From Tetrahymena elliotti 4EA (Eukaryota; Ciliophora; Oligohymenophorea; Hymenostomatida; Tetrahymenidae): 64,000 nucleotides of DNA. Positions 51,752 through 64,000 of the stretch are shown in pieces (the first letter of the stretch is position 1; each line of letters opens with the position of its first letter). The stretch covers positions 1-64,000 of the forward strand of contig JH720384.1 of the NCBI GenBank assembly GCA_000231825.2, given 5' to 3'. Made by a program: the position numbers and the translations under genes. The notes below the pieces were generated by a model. That model saw only the letters and a list, made by a program, of their open reading frames with translations, was not told where the DNA came from and did not search any database.

Positions 51752-54700
51752 ATGTATTACTTTTATTTAATTTTGATTCTCCTCTTATTCCAAGACATAT
51801 TTGGATATGAGGCTTAAGAATTTGGAAGTTTCTCTATGACTCCTTTACCTGATAATATTTGTGATATCCCAAGTACTCAATGCAGTTAGTTCAATCTCAC
51901 TTCATCTCAATTGAAAGCTAACTAAGTAAACGTAATCACTGCTTATGGATTTTTTACTCCTTTGCTTGACAGTGACACTTCTACACTTTTCTAAATATAT
52001 GATAAGAATCAGACTAATCTAAGATTTGAGATTAAAGTACAACCATAGCTATGTTTGTTATACATTAAAACTCTCTAAGATGTGGACAATAGCTTGGTAG
52101 TTCAATAAATTACATATTCATAATTTAATTGTGACTATTTTAATCCATAGCCTTTTGAATTTTTAATTTCACTCAATTATTAGGATAAGTAAAATATATC
52201 TTAAGGTTATGTAAATGTCTTTTTAAATTTTAATGGCTAAGGGACTCCCTTCTATGGATCTATCATATTCCCAATTCCAGTGCAAAATTATCTAAGCAGT
52301 ACTTCTGTTCTCCAAGTTTGTTAAAGCAAAATATATGGTAACCTGAAGAATTTAAGAGTTATCTATAATTACGAAATTAACCTTGACTATTCCTTAATAG
52401 ATAATGAAACTCTCTTGAAATTAATTGAGAAATAAAGTTACTTAAAAGGAAGTTTGCAACCTGCAAGTTCTCCTATTATTTATAAGATGGATTACTATCA
52501 TAATTTTTAATAATACAATTTCTATGATCTTTATAAGTAAAAAATTGGGAAATTTGATTTATCTGGGCTTTTAATACCTTTATAAAAGCTCTCATCTGTT
52601 CATCTTGTCTATAACTCAGGATTTCATTTACCTTTGTAGAGTGCTGATCTAAAATCATCTCCAATTGAGTTTGGCTTGACTATGAATTTAAATTTGAAGA
52701 ATATATATTAAGTGCCTTTTAAAATCATGTAATAAAACACTCATAAAAGTAGTTTAATTCATTGATTATTATTTAATTAAAAATAGGCTTAAAGTTAACT
52801 TCAATGAAGGAACTTATAGTAAGTTGGAGGATCTGGAATTTTTACTTCCTACCCCTTAGCAAATATAAGATTCTTAAAATAGTTATGTAGATACCTTTAC
52901 TGTAGGTATGTTTTTGAGGTTCGATTTCAATTAAAATATGATAGAAATTGTTAAATTTAATGAATATACAAGTTAATACTCTTAATTTAAAGTCTCAGAT
53001 TCAATAGAATATTTCTATCTTAATTACAAAATATTATCATTAAAGGACATTTAAATCTACAGAATTAATCCTTCTTACAATCGAAGGATATTACAAAGTC
53101 CTTAATCTATACATTTGGAAATTCTTGATGTTAGAGTTTACTAAGATAAATTTGGAATTGAATTTTTATCTCAAACCTAAGAAACATTCCTCCATAATTG
53201 TAATATTGCCACTGGAATTCAACAAAAAATATGTGTTAGGTGTTAAAATGGATTTCTATTAAATCATAACGGTACTTGCTCTACCTAATGTGATGAAGGA
53301 TACTATAAATTAGGAAGAGATTGCATTAAAACATGCGCCTATGGAACATATGATAAAAATTGTATAATTCCAGGTAAATAATATAATATCTTTAATCACA
53401 TTTCTATTTTAATTCTTCATAAATTTTTTCTCCTAATTTTTTTAAAAATATTCTAAAGCTTTTGAATTTTTTAGGAAGACCCATCATTTCTAAAAAATTT
53501 TTTATAAAGACACAGTTTATAATATTTAAATTAATATTTTATAAAATAGCTGATTGTAATTATTTGTCATAATCTATTAACCCATCTTGTGAGAATAATA
53601 ACCAAAATTGCCTTGCCAAATTTGGAAATTAATGCTTCTAGTGCACAAATAGTACTATTTAGTACTAGTCATAGTGTTTAGATTATGATACAGCTTAAGG
53701 TATGAGTATTTTTATTTATGGTGATAATCTTACAGCCATAGATTTTCCTCTAGGGTATGTTAATAGTACACACTGTGATTAAAATAATTAATATTATCAA
53801 TAAGATTAAGAATGTGTTTAAGAATGCTCTGTTGGATATTTTTTGAATGAAACTAGTTCACAATGTGAAAGATGTTATAATATGATATACTATAATAAAA
53901 CAAATATATGTATTTAGACTTCAAATTAGAATTGCTTGCTTTATAATTAACAAATCCCAGAATCTTGCCTTGTATGTGAAAATGGTTATAAACTGAATGA
54001 ATTTTCTAGATGCATCAAGGAAGTTGAAAATTGCCATGAATACTCTGCTAATAATAATTGCATTAAGTGTAATGATGGGTATTTTCTTTAGTTTTTAGAA
54101 AATTAAGATGGTGAGAATGGTGGTGGTGGTGGTGGTGTTGCTGCCAGATTTTTAATTGGATTATAGTTATCAGCTATAGATTAACCTTCAATTTGTGTAA
54201 AATAGTGTTCACCCTCATATGTATATTAAATTTTCTTTGCATTTACATTTTTAATAATTTTATTTTTTTTGGCAAAAATAAAGGTTTTAGATTATACGAA
54301 TTTACAATGTATCTTATTAGCTGAGAGGCCTCCTCCTTGCCTAGTAAAGAGTGGTTTAAGATGCTTAAAATGCGATTAGGATTTCCATTTAGAATGTGGG
54401 TAATGTATAATGTATGACACTGAAAGTTTTAATAATACCAATCTTCTACCTATCAATGGAAGACTCAATAATAATTCTACTGAGAATAGTTGTAGATATA
54501 ATTATACAATGCTTAACAATGAATGTTATTATAACTACCCTCCTGATGGGTACTTTTAAGATCTGGAGACAGAATAAATTTTATCTTGTGATTAATCTTG
54601 CTTTAAATGCTAGAATTTAACATCTTGCTTAGTTTAAAAAATATAAGGATAAGGTTGTTAGAAAGGATTTTTCCAGCAAGATTAAGGATGCTACCCTTGC

Positions 54701-57700
54701 AGTTATGAGTGCTCTGAATGTTCAGGCCCTAATAATGGATAATGTTAAAAATGTACAGATGGCTATGTTTTATCTGGGAATACATGTGTTATATAATTCC
54801 CTACAACTCATAAAAGTATTATGATAGATAATTCTAAAAACTGCTTATAATTTAATTAAACAACTTCACAATGTGAAAGATGTATTTCAAATATTGTTCA
54901 TTTATATGTAGATTAATATGGAGAGTGCTCTACTTATTGCTTTTAAGATTATCCTATAGCGGATACTGTGAATTTAAAATGTGTTTAACAATGCCCAGAG
55001 GGTACTTTGTTAGATAATTCAAATCCAGAATAATAAAAGTGTACTTAATGTGGAGTTAAAAAATATTATGATGGAGCTTCTTGCTAGAATTGTAGTGATA
55101 TTAATTGCGCTTAGTGTTCAAATGGAAACACTTGTGATTTATGTGATAGTGGTAGCTTTTATCTTACTGATGAAAATCAATGTATAAAGTGCTCTTAACC
55201 AAATTGTCAGGCTTGTAGTAATGATCAAACATGTTTAAAATGTAGTGAAGGTTACGATTTAATTAAAGGTGAAGGTACCTCATGTGAAAATAAGTGCCCT
55301 TAATATTAATACAGAGACTAAATAGATAATACTTGTAAATAATGCATATCAAATTGCAATTAATGCTTAGATGATAATACTTGCGTTGTTTGTAATGAAG
55401 GCTTTGAATTTCTTACTTAAACCTAATAGTGTTCTCCTGTTTGCTTAACAAATCAATTTAGGAATGCTCAAGGAGTCTGTATTGAGTGTGCCTTAAGTAA
55501 CTGTGAATTATGTACAAATTTGATTTAGTGTAGTGTTTGTAAACCTGGTAATTTCTTAGATTAGCATAAATTGTGTATTTCTAATTAGTGTTCAGATGGT
55601 TAGTTTTTTGATTTTAATAAATTAAGTTGCTAAAATTGTAGTACAGGTTGTAAAAAATGCATCAGCTTAGATAAATGCTATGAATGTTAGAAATCGAATG
55701 ATCCGTCATAGAACTACTTCTTAAGTCCAGTCTAAATAGCAGTGGCTAACAGACTTTTAAAATAATTTTAAAAAAGATTTCGTTTTGTATAAGATTCTGC
55801 TGTTTTATATGGAAATTGTTTTATTTAGTGCACTAATTAATAATACCCAGATAAAACTAATAATATTTGTTGTGATCCTACTTGCTTAACTTGTGATGGC
55901 TTTTAATCAAATAACTGTTTATCTTGCCCTCCCTCATATTCTCTATAATCTGATATAAAAACTTGTTAGATATCTTGTAAGCTAGGTGAATATATTTCAG
56001 ATAGCTCATCAAGTCCTGTGGCAGCTTTAATGCTTCCTCCTTCATATGATAGCGTTTTATAGAAATGCAAAAAATGCTTACCTGAATGTGAAACATGTTC
56101 TAATGGAAACAGTTGTACAACATGTAAAGTTGGGTACTATTTACAGAATGACTAATGTGTATAGTAATGCACTACAGGATAATATAGATTAGATCCCATT
56201 TAACACAAAGTTTGTTGTGATTTATCTTGTGATTCTTGCTTTAATTCCTCAGATACTGGTTGCATAAATTGTTTTGATGAGCTTTACTCTATTGACAAAA
56301 CTAGCTAAAAATGTACTTATGACAAGATTAAAGCAGAGAAACTTTAACCAAATAAAAATATCACTAATACAACTACTGATAGTGTTGCTATACCAAAGTT
56401 ATATTGTCATTGGAGTTGTTCTAAATGCTCTGACTTTGAGTATGACTCTTGTCAAGAATGTGTTAGTCCTGAAAGAATATTTTACAGAGGAACTTGTAGT
56501 TGTCCACCTGGATATGAAGATATTGGATCAACATGTGAGCCTTCAGAAAATTAAGGAGATAAAGCTTTCATATCTCTTAATTATATTGTTTTAATATCAT
56601 TTTTTGCATTCACTTTATCTGGGAAATATCCTCTTTTTTCAATAAATGTTTTATTTATCTCTTAATTTGCTGGTTACTTTACTTACTTCTAAGAGCCTGC
56701 TAATGTATATAACAAAGATTATATTTATAAGGCTTTCAACATAGATAATTTGGCATATTTCTTCCCTAATCCTTTAAAGTCATCTTTCTTAAGAAACGTT
56801 GATCCTCGTTATGATTAAGAGTATATCGAAATGCATGAATAAATTCCAAATGACTTTAGATACATTCTAAATGAAAAATCTTAGAATTTCCTATTTAATG
56901 TTTTTCCCTTGATTTTGTTTTTTTTACCCTTTTGTGTCTTCTATTTGGTAAGCAGATTTGCTAAAGAGCCAAGTAATTCAAGTTAGAATAGGTTTTATTG
57001 GCTTTATGGAAAAATACTTTAAGCTCTTAGGATGAGTATGCAGTGGAATGTTTTCTTATTGATTATGATTTTTAGCTATCAAGAAATAATTACATTCTTA
57101 GCATTATAATTCTAACACATAGATACTTCTAATGGTATAAACACTACTGGAATGTTGTTTTCTTTTGTTGGAGTTGCATATGCAGCTTATGTTCCAGCAA
57201 TCATTTATTATGGCATTAATGTAGCATCATTCGATAAACACACAAAGTATGGAGTACTTTTTATGAACTGCATCAATGACACTTCTTTTTCAGGAAAAAA
57301 CTAATTACTTGTCATGCTCATATTTAAGGCTGCATTTGCAATAATATTTGCTTCTGGAGATAATGATAAGGGTAGTTCAATCCTTCTAATTTTATTGATT
57401 TATGGAATATACAGAGTAGCTGAGATAGCTTTAAACTTCAGAACAACCTAACGCTCAAAAATTTACTTGCTAATAAACTTAGTCATAACTTTGCTGATAT
57501 TTATTTTAGCTATTTATGCCTACAGCTTAAGTAAATACAGAGATGCTAATTTATCTAAATTTTACAGTTATGACTTTGCACAAAGTTAGATTAAAGCTAT
57601 CCTTGTTTTTATTTTTACAATTAAAGTATTAGTAATGATAGTTGAGATGGTAGCATTGTTATTCTTTTATAGCCATGTTCAATATGTTTACCACAAAGAT

Positions 57701-58132
57701 TTTTAGTGGCCTTCTAAATCTTCAAATATTAAAAATTCTTCAAGCAGTGTTTCAAAAGGCTAACCTAAAATCTTAATAGATAAAGAAACCATACCTCAAG
57801 TTTCAGATTAAGTGATAAATGGTATTTCCAAAATGCTCAATTAAACTAACACACAAACTATGAACAACCCATTTTTAATGCTATATCCTAATGCTAATAA
57901 CTCTTTAGAAATGTCATTAACATCATAAATGAATGCTAATATACAAGAAGCTCAATTAACATAAGATTAATCAAACACAAAAGGAAATAGTAAACCTCAA
58001 AGTGAGTACAACAACAGTGAACTGTGTTCCCCAGAAATAAAGTATTCTTAACGACAAACTCCCACAGATAATAATATGATAAACTCGTATGAAGATAACA
58101 AACAAAATCCCTTTTTAATATAAAATGAATGA
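51752..58132 (+). CDS. Giant cysteine-rich (furin-like) membrane protein, 2014 aa
   Basis: Exons 51752-52728, 52787-52905, 52945-53373, 53550-54220, 54284-58132; 2015 codons in phase with TGA at 58130-58132. The last exon alone is 3849 bases. Residues 1-20 (MYYFYLILILLLFQDIFGYE) are a signal peptide. Residues ~20-490 are a large ectodomain of unknown fold. Residues ~490-1490 hold dozens of CxxC...C furin-like/growth-factor-receptor-type repeats (e.g. CNICV and CxxCxxGY-type units), with a run of six Gly codons around 54118-54135. Residues ~1490-1870 contain about nine hydrophobic helices, and 1873-2014 is a Ser/Asn/Gln-rich cytosolic tail. The order (signal, Cys repeats, multipass domain, tail) parallels the protein at 8552-15847, but exon structure and repeat types differ. 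Probably a plasma- or ciliary-membrane protein; ligand unknown. Confidence 0.93.
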
Positions 58133-58756
58133 TTTTTTAATAAAATTTTGTAATAAATTTATTTATATTTTCTAACTAAAACCGTATCAAATTAAAAAAA
58201 AAAATTTTATTTAAATATTTAATTTAGAATTGAATTATACAAATAAATAAAATTTAATTTTGGCTTTAAATTTATCAAAAATAGAAAAGAAATTGACAGA
58301 GAATTATTTATTTTTTGATGGCTAACTTTGAACAATTAAAAAAATGAAAAAAAAGACCATTCATTTTTATATATTTATGTTTCTTCTCAATAATTCCACA
58401 TATTTACTTTAATGTTTAAATGTAAATAATTAATGGAACTAAGATTAAATGAAGATTGGTATGAAAAGTAGTTAGATTTATCTACAAAAAACAGTTGATG
58501 ATGCAAACAAATATCATTAGTTTATAATTAACAAAAATGAATGAATATAATATCATAATAATTAAAAGATTGAATGATTATGGAACAATTTACAAAATAA
58601 TAAATTAATTAAAAAGGAAACGATAACAAAAATAATAATTAATAACTAATCGATTAATTGATTGATTGAAATATATAATCATTTAAGAAACTATAAATAA
58701 TCATTGATTTCATAAATTAAGGATTTTATTAATTATAGCATCGCATACATAAACAA
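58133..58756. other. Spacer between tandem plus-strand genes
   Basis: 624 bases of AT-rich sequence. Nothing further seen. Confidence 0.5.
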
Positions 58757-60412
58757 ATGGAAGGAGGTAGATTTTATAAAAGCAAAATATCAGTAAAATA
58801 GAGTAACACGTTATTTTATAAATACATTTAGGAGGTATGAATAACTACAAGGGTGTTATGCTTTGTAGTCGTCCTAATGAACCAGTCAAGATAGCTGTTG
58901 AAAAGTATTACTTTTGTTACAAATATATTAAGATTTAAATCAATTTATAATGAAAAGGCCCTTTTGCTCAAGAGTTGAGGGTTCCTAGTAACTTGGTCTT
59001 AATCCTGTTAAAAAGGAATTTGCAGTACCTTTAAAAAAAAAGAAAAGTAAATATTTATTCAAATACAGCTTTTGTTATTAGTATTGCATATAAATCAAAT
59101 GTAATTACTATAATAGAAATTAACGAAGCTTTGCAACGTCACAAAGATTGGTTGGAAATTTATAAGTTAAAGATGAATCTTAAAAAGGAAGATGAGGATG
59201 AAATGAGAAAAAGGGAAGATGAGAAGTTTGTTAAAGTTAAAGAAATAGCAGCTAAAGATAGAGAAAGAACTAAAAAAATGAAAGCTGATTTCGAGCATGT
59301 TAATTAAAATATAAATAAAATTTTAGGTGATGAAAATCCATAAAGTCCTAAGAATAAATTAGTTAGATTGACTGAAAAAAATTTAAAGAAATTAGAAGAA
59401 TAAAATTAAAATGAAGAGGCATATAAACCAGCTGATTCAGCTAAAAAAGAAGTAAAAAAGCCCAGCAAAAAAGACACAAAACCTAAATGGGCTTACACAG
59501 AAAAAGTAAATTTTTATAGATTAGCTAATAAGGAATTATTTTGACATCAAATAAAATTAAGTAATTAGAGGAAGACGAAGATAAGGAATGTGATGATTTG
59601 CTTGACTTTGTCAATAATTTGGATTATGATTAATATATTAATGATTTAGAAGTTTAGTCTATGGTTAAAGCAATTAAAAGCAGGATCACTGAATTGTAAG
59701 ATAAAGAAAATTGGAAAGAAAATGCTATGAATGATATCAAAATTAAAAAGAAGAAATAAAATGAATAAAAAGCTGATTAAAATGATGATGTTAGATCAAA
59801 CGCTACTTCTGTTCTTTCAGAAGCTCGTTCTCATTAATCAGAAAGAAGTCTATGTATTAAATTTTAGTTTTCAAATGAAATTAATTATTAATATTCTTTA
59901 AACTATTAAAAAATAGAGAGCATTCAAAGCTTAAAGGATAAGTTAAATGAATAAAAGAAAGGAAAAACTGAATGGGATGGAATGGTATATTTGTTTTTAT
60001 TATCTTATATGATTAATTTAAAATATATTTCATTTTAATTAAGAGCTAAGCAGATGCTAATAAGCATAAGGCTACTCTTGAAGAAAGAATTGCAAAGCAT
60101 GTTGCTGATGAAGTCTTAAGAAATTATAAAGTAAATTTCTTACATTTTAGCCAATTTTTAATTTTTTTCATAGCATTTAGGAGCTGTCCATTCAAATCAA
60201 TCTATAAGAAAACTCCTCGAAAGAGAAGCACAAAATTATATAAATAAAGGTATATCAAATTTATAAAAATAGTTCAATACTTAATTTACTTTAAATCAAA
60301 TTTAGGTAATGTTGATGGACCAGTAATATCTGTAGTAAAGGAAAATACATTAAGAAAAAACGAAATCGATCCTAATAATTTACCTTATTTACACAGAAAC
60401 CCAGCTATTTGA
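58757..60412 (+). CDS. Charged coiled-coil protein, 417 aa, 8 exons
   Basis: Exons 58757-58766, 58832-58904, 58958-59046, 59117-59505, 59562-59984, 60044-60130, 60174-60249, 60306-60412; 418 codons with TGA at 60410-60412. The first coding exon is only 10 bases (ATG GAA GGA G); translation could alternatively begin at the internal ATG at 58837 (MNNYKGVMLCSRPNEPVKI). The N-terminal block, with PFCSRVEGSQQLGLNPVKK, looks conserved-type and globular or extended. It is followed by a strongly charged coiled coil (EALQRHKDWLEIYKLKMNLK; EDEMRKREDEKFVKVKEI), an acidic stretch, and a C-terminal helical part ending in PNNLPYLHRNPAI. The style is that of ciliary/axonemal coiled-coil proteins, but I cannot name the family with confidence. 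All joins preserve frame. Confidence 0.85.
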
Positions 60413-61336
60413 AAATTAAAAAAATTAATCTAATTTATCATACATTTTATAGATTTATTTCAATATTTTCTATGTATAGTAAGTATCTAATTGCTATCAT
60501 AATTTAATCAAGCTTAAATTATATTTTAGTTTAAACTCTAATCATTTTTTTAAATTAGAATTTCTTCATCTAATTCCTCAAACTCTAAATTCTGAATCAA
60601 AAATAAGAAATTTTGTGATAATATTATTTATCTCATAAGAAATGACTTATATATATATATAGTACCCTAGGGTACTGCCCTTTTATTTGTTTTTTTGAAG
60701 GGCTACATACAAATAGAATACGTATAATCTAAAAAATTAATATATTCAAAATTTTTTGTTTTAAATTAATAAAGCTCTTTAATCATGTATTTTATTTAAA
60801 AATAAATAATAAGATTTTTATTCAATTTTCAAATTATATTTAATTTTATAATTCAATAAAAACATTTGGCTGATTGGTAAAATAAAAAGGAATAAACTTA
60901 TTTTCAAATAAACTAAAAATGAAAGAAAAGGGAGTTTTAGTAATTGACAATTTTTTTAATTTGAATTTGATTGGATACTTATTTAAATAAATTATCTTTT
61001 ATAAAAAAAGTTAATAAGTTATTTAAATTGATTATTAATATTATTCAAATTTTTTGAATAGATAAATTAGATATATTATTGAATATAAAATATGAAGTTA
61101 TGCATAAAAGAGATTAATTTTATTAATAAAGTATAATATTAGTAGTAGACAAAGAGCTTAATTTATTTTTTTTTCAATCATATTAGATTTTCTAAGAACA
61201 TTTCATTGAAATGTATGGTTAAGTATTGTGTTTGGTGGTTATTTTTTTTGGGGTATAAGATTTAGTTAGTTAATTTTTTTTTTGGTTTAATTTGATAAAT
61301 TATCTCTTTTTTTAATTAAATATGTATTTTTCATCA
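60413..61336. other. Spacer between convergent genes
   Basis: 924 bases, AT-rich except for a compact GC-richer palindrome/hairpin at 60661-60710 (listed separately). Confidence 0.5.
60661..60710. repeat. Perfect 16-bp palindrome plus adjacent hairpin
   Basis: 60661-60676 reads AGTACCCTAGGGTACT, a perfect palindrome immediately after an (AT)n run. Directly following, GCCCTT at 60677-60682 can pair with AAGGGC about 15 bases downstream across a T-rich loop. The element is the most GC-rich patch in this spacer. It could be a transcript 3'-end structure or a protein-binding site. Confidence 0.6.
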
Positions 61337-63244
61337 TCAATTAAAAATAACTGCTCTGCAAAGAGGGCATTCATCTTTTTACTTTACCCAAGTTTCAATA
61401 CATTATTAATGGAATATATGCTTTGAGTCACAGTTTAAGACAACAATAGTCTCATCGTTTTAGTATTCGTTCAAACATATACTGCATTCCTTAACTTGAT
61501 CTGGATTTTCTGTTTTTACAAATTTCTCTTTTTTGAGGCTTTACAATCTTTCTTTCAATTTCTTTTAATGTTTAAATCTCTAGATAATGATTCTTGCTCT
61601 TGAGAATATTATGATTACTATGAAAACTACAAGGAGAATTGATACAAAGAAAACTAGAGCAAATGCTTGGATATGATCGAGTATTAGATTAGCCCAGAGA
61701 GTGATTAAGAAATTAGAAGATAATTTTGAGGAAGACTCAGCTGTAAATAAGAACATACAATTTAAGACAGTAAGAGCAAAAACTACCATTTTCATTATAT
61801 ATGACAAGAAAAGTAGTAATGGCTATTATTTTAAAAGGACTTATTTAATCTTATTCATAGACTACTTCTAAGGCTATAAAATAAACTCTTCTTAAGGGAA
61901 AAAGTATTATTGGAATGATTTGACCTTTTACTTTAAGAAAAGTATTTCTTCTTGCTTTCTTTTAAATTCATCATCATCTTTCATTTATTTTAAGAATTTC
62001 AACAAATCTTTAATTGTTGCAAGACTTTAATTTACAATCTAGTTTATTTTTTATCTGTTTTATTCAAGTTGGTTATTTTGATCAGAATTGAATGACATTC
62101 TTTAGAACCCAAACATATGAAGAAGTTGATCAACTGTATTACTAGCTTATTAGTCCTATTACAACATCTAAAAATATTAAGCATTCTATGTTTAAATTTA
62201 TTATTGTAATATAGTTTGACTGTTCTTAATGCTGTCTATATGATCTTAGAAACAAACTTTATGTTAGTTTAGTTTTTGTTTTAAATCACCATAATCTTCT
62301 ATTTTTTCATTTAAAATATTCATTTCCTTATTTGTTAAATACAACTCAACTAGATTCTTAATTAAGTACATCAACACAAGTGAGGCACCTATCATTTCAA
62401 AATTGAAATGACGGAAACCAATAAAGACTGTACCCAAGATAAAGGCCATTTTAAAAAAGAATTAAGTTATGATGATCTTTTAATAATGCGTTAACTTTTA
62501 ATATAAACTTGAGCAGAATTATCCATCCAACTCAGTTAATGGATTATCAAACTCTTGCTACTTAAGTTTAGTCAAGCTATCAATCATTTCAGTCTAAAAT
62601 TTATCAAGCTAAACTAATTTATTGATACTTTGTCCACTAAACTCTTAAATTCCAATACCAATTTATTGTAGATATTCTCTATTGTTGTTATTGTTATTAT
62701 TTTCTTTTTATTCTTCCATGGTTAGATCACTATCAGTTTCCATATTATTTTAGCCTACCTCATTTTACATTTAAAGTTACTCTTGCAAAAGCTACTGATT
62801 GTAAGCCTCAACGGAATTCAAAAACTACTCATAATTTGCTAACTATATTTGATTCTCTAAATCTGCTTATTACTAATTATCTGATGCAGCTATTTCTCGT
62901 ATCTAATTATTTGACTCTTATGCTCCATTCTGAGTTCTGTTTATCATAAAAAACATTTTAGTTATTTATCAACTTAATAAATATTTCAAATAAATTGCTT
63001 AATAATTAATAATTTACGTTGAATTTTTTTTAATCAGTTATGAAACATGGTTCTCTACTGGAACATTTTATATAGTGTATTCTTTATCTCCTTCTAGAGT
63101 TATAACTTGCTAAACATTCGGCTCTTGATTTTAATTCAACTCTGCTTGAAGTGAAGCTATGATTTGCTGATCTTCTCTATCTTGTTAAAAGCTGTGCCTT
63201 AACAATTTGTTTTTTATGTCCAAAAATTTATCTGGAATATCCAT
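61337..63244 (-). CDS. RING-H2 membrane protein, 608 aa
   Basis: Exons 63244-63018 and 62936-61337; 609 codons, TGA at 61339-61337. The single intron (81 bases, GTAAAT...ATAAACAG) is required by frame. Residues 1-250 are Gln/Asn/Glu-rich and likely coiled (QLANYEQFLNSVEAYNQQLL; a seven-Asn run). Around residue 262 is a hydrophobic pair (MAFILGTVFIGFRHF; IGASLVLMYLIKNLVEL). A second coiled segment follows. Two further membrane helices lie near residues 455-520 (MKMVVFALTVLNCMFLF; ALVFFVSILLVVFIVIIIF). The C-terminal ~45 residues are a complete RING-H2 finger: CSICLNEY, then C, H-IFH, C, and CPLCRAVIF as the last pair. It is probably a membrane-anchored E3 ubiquitin ligase; the substrate is unknown. 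Confidence 0.92.
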
Positions 63245-63927
63245 ATTTTTTAATTTCTTTGTCAATCTATATATCAAAAGTGTTTTTTTTTTACTTTCTA
63301 TTTAATAGGTTTTGTAATCTTTTACTTAAATAATTTAAAGGATAATTAAAAATTTTGTCAATTAGTTCTTGAATTACTTATGATTTCCTTAGAATAGATT
63401 ATTTAATATTCACAATTCAAAAAAATTTTTTCGATCAGCAAATAGTCTAAGAAGTTAACAATTAATGTTTTTACTTGTTTAATAATCCTAGCATTACATA
63501 AAAAATTTACAATTTTACTACAATAAAAGCAGTGCAGCTTTAAATAGAATAAATTTTATATCATCTTTTTTTAGAATTTTATACCCAAATAAAATAAATC
63601 TAAAGTAGCAATTCAAAATAATTTAAAACTCCAAAAATGTAAAAAGGCTAACCATTTAAATTAATTAATTAATTTTAAAATAAGCTTTACAAGAATTCAT
63701 AAAGAATTTTTAGTATTTATATAAACTTCACAATAATATACTTAAAAAATAATATAGACAAATACCCAAAGATTTTATGTTTAATGTAATTTTTCATTTA
63801 AACCGATAATAATTTTTATTTTAAGTCATTAAAATCACATTTTTTTAATAAGTTAAAATAATGTAAAATTTTTATTAAATATAATTCTATAGAATAGACT
63901 GACTAAAGTAGTTAATTATAAATATAT
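63245..63927. other. Spacer between minus-strand genes
   Basis: 683 bases upstream of the RING gene and downstream of the gene entering at the window edge. AT-rich; nothing else recognised. Confidence 0.5.
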
Positions 63928-64000
63928 TCAATCTTAAGAATCTTCTAAATCATTAGAAGACTCTTAGTTCTAAAATATAAATTATCCTTCGTCTGTGTTG
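63928..64000 (-). CDS. 3' end of a minus-strand gene (partial)
   Basis: The reverse strand from the window edge reads a polar acidic tail (TDEGQFIFQNQESS, then NDLEDSQD) ending in TGA at 63930-63928. Its composition is richer in G and C than the spacer and it uses TAA/TAG as Gln, typical of coding DNA here. The rest of the gene lies beyond base 64000, so nothing can be said of its function. Confidence 0.6.

Noticed and set aside
1..64000. Chromosome breakage site, telomere or germline-limited element
   Set aside because: I found no G4T2/C4A2 telomeric repeat, no match to the 15-base Tetrahymena breakage consensus, and no transposon or recombinase gene.

Overview
The window looks like macronuclear DNA of an oligohymenophorean ciliate, most probably Tetrahymena or a close relative. 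It is extremely AT-rich. Every gene recognised here reads correctly only if TAA and TAG encode glutamine and TGA is the sole stop. The clearest proof is in the TBC-domain protein, where the invariant catalytic glutamine of the YxQ motif is a TAG codon (49451-49453). Introns are GT-AG, short and AT-rich. No rRNA, tRNA, CRISPR or bacterial feature was found. Exon joins below were worked out by hand; all the multi-exon gene models close in frame.

Layout. 2568-3197 (+) is a small intron-less gene of unknown function. 8552-15847 (-) is a 12-exon, 1801-residue cysteine-rich membrane protein. 16957-18645 (+) is a C2-like plus coiled-coil protein. 19.8-25.4 kb (-) is the unusual region: about 60 boxes of the form AG-NNN-GTAA on the minus strand, roughly 60 bases apart, which I read as one gene broken into dozens of 3-base exons. 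25952-32477 (+) is a 19-exon XK-related membrane protein fused to leucine-rich repeats, with LRR exons of almost exactly 90 or 180 bases. 33255-34907 (+) is a Q/N-rich single-pass membrane protein. 36352-37387 (-) is a protein with two helix-turn-helix-like segments. 38301-38933 (+) is the TRAPP subunit TRAPPC2 (sedlin). 39686-41787 (-) is the TFIID/SAGA subunit TAF6. 43001-46007 (-) is an MFS sugar-type transporter. 48475-50050 (+) is a TBC1D22-type Rab GTPase-activating protein. 51752-58132 (+) is a second giant cysteine-rich membrane protein (2014 residues). 58757-60412 (+) is a coiled-coil protein. 61337-63244 (-) is a RING-H2 membrane protein. The last 73 bases hold the 3' end of another minus-strand gene.

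The genes do not form operons or one pathway. They are ordinary eukaryotic housekeeping and membrane genes in mixed orientations, separated by AT-rich spacers of 0.5-5 kb. Two, TRAPPC2 and the TBC protein, concern membrane traffic, and two giant proteins share a surface-receptor-like plan. The feature that deserves real attention is the microexon array at 19.8-25.4 kb, together with its zero-length AG|GT sites, triplicated unit and continuation beyond the predicted stop.
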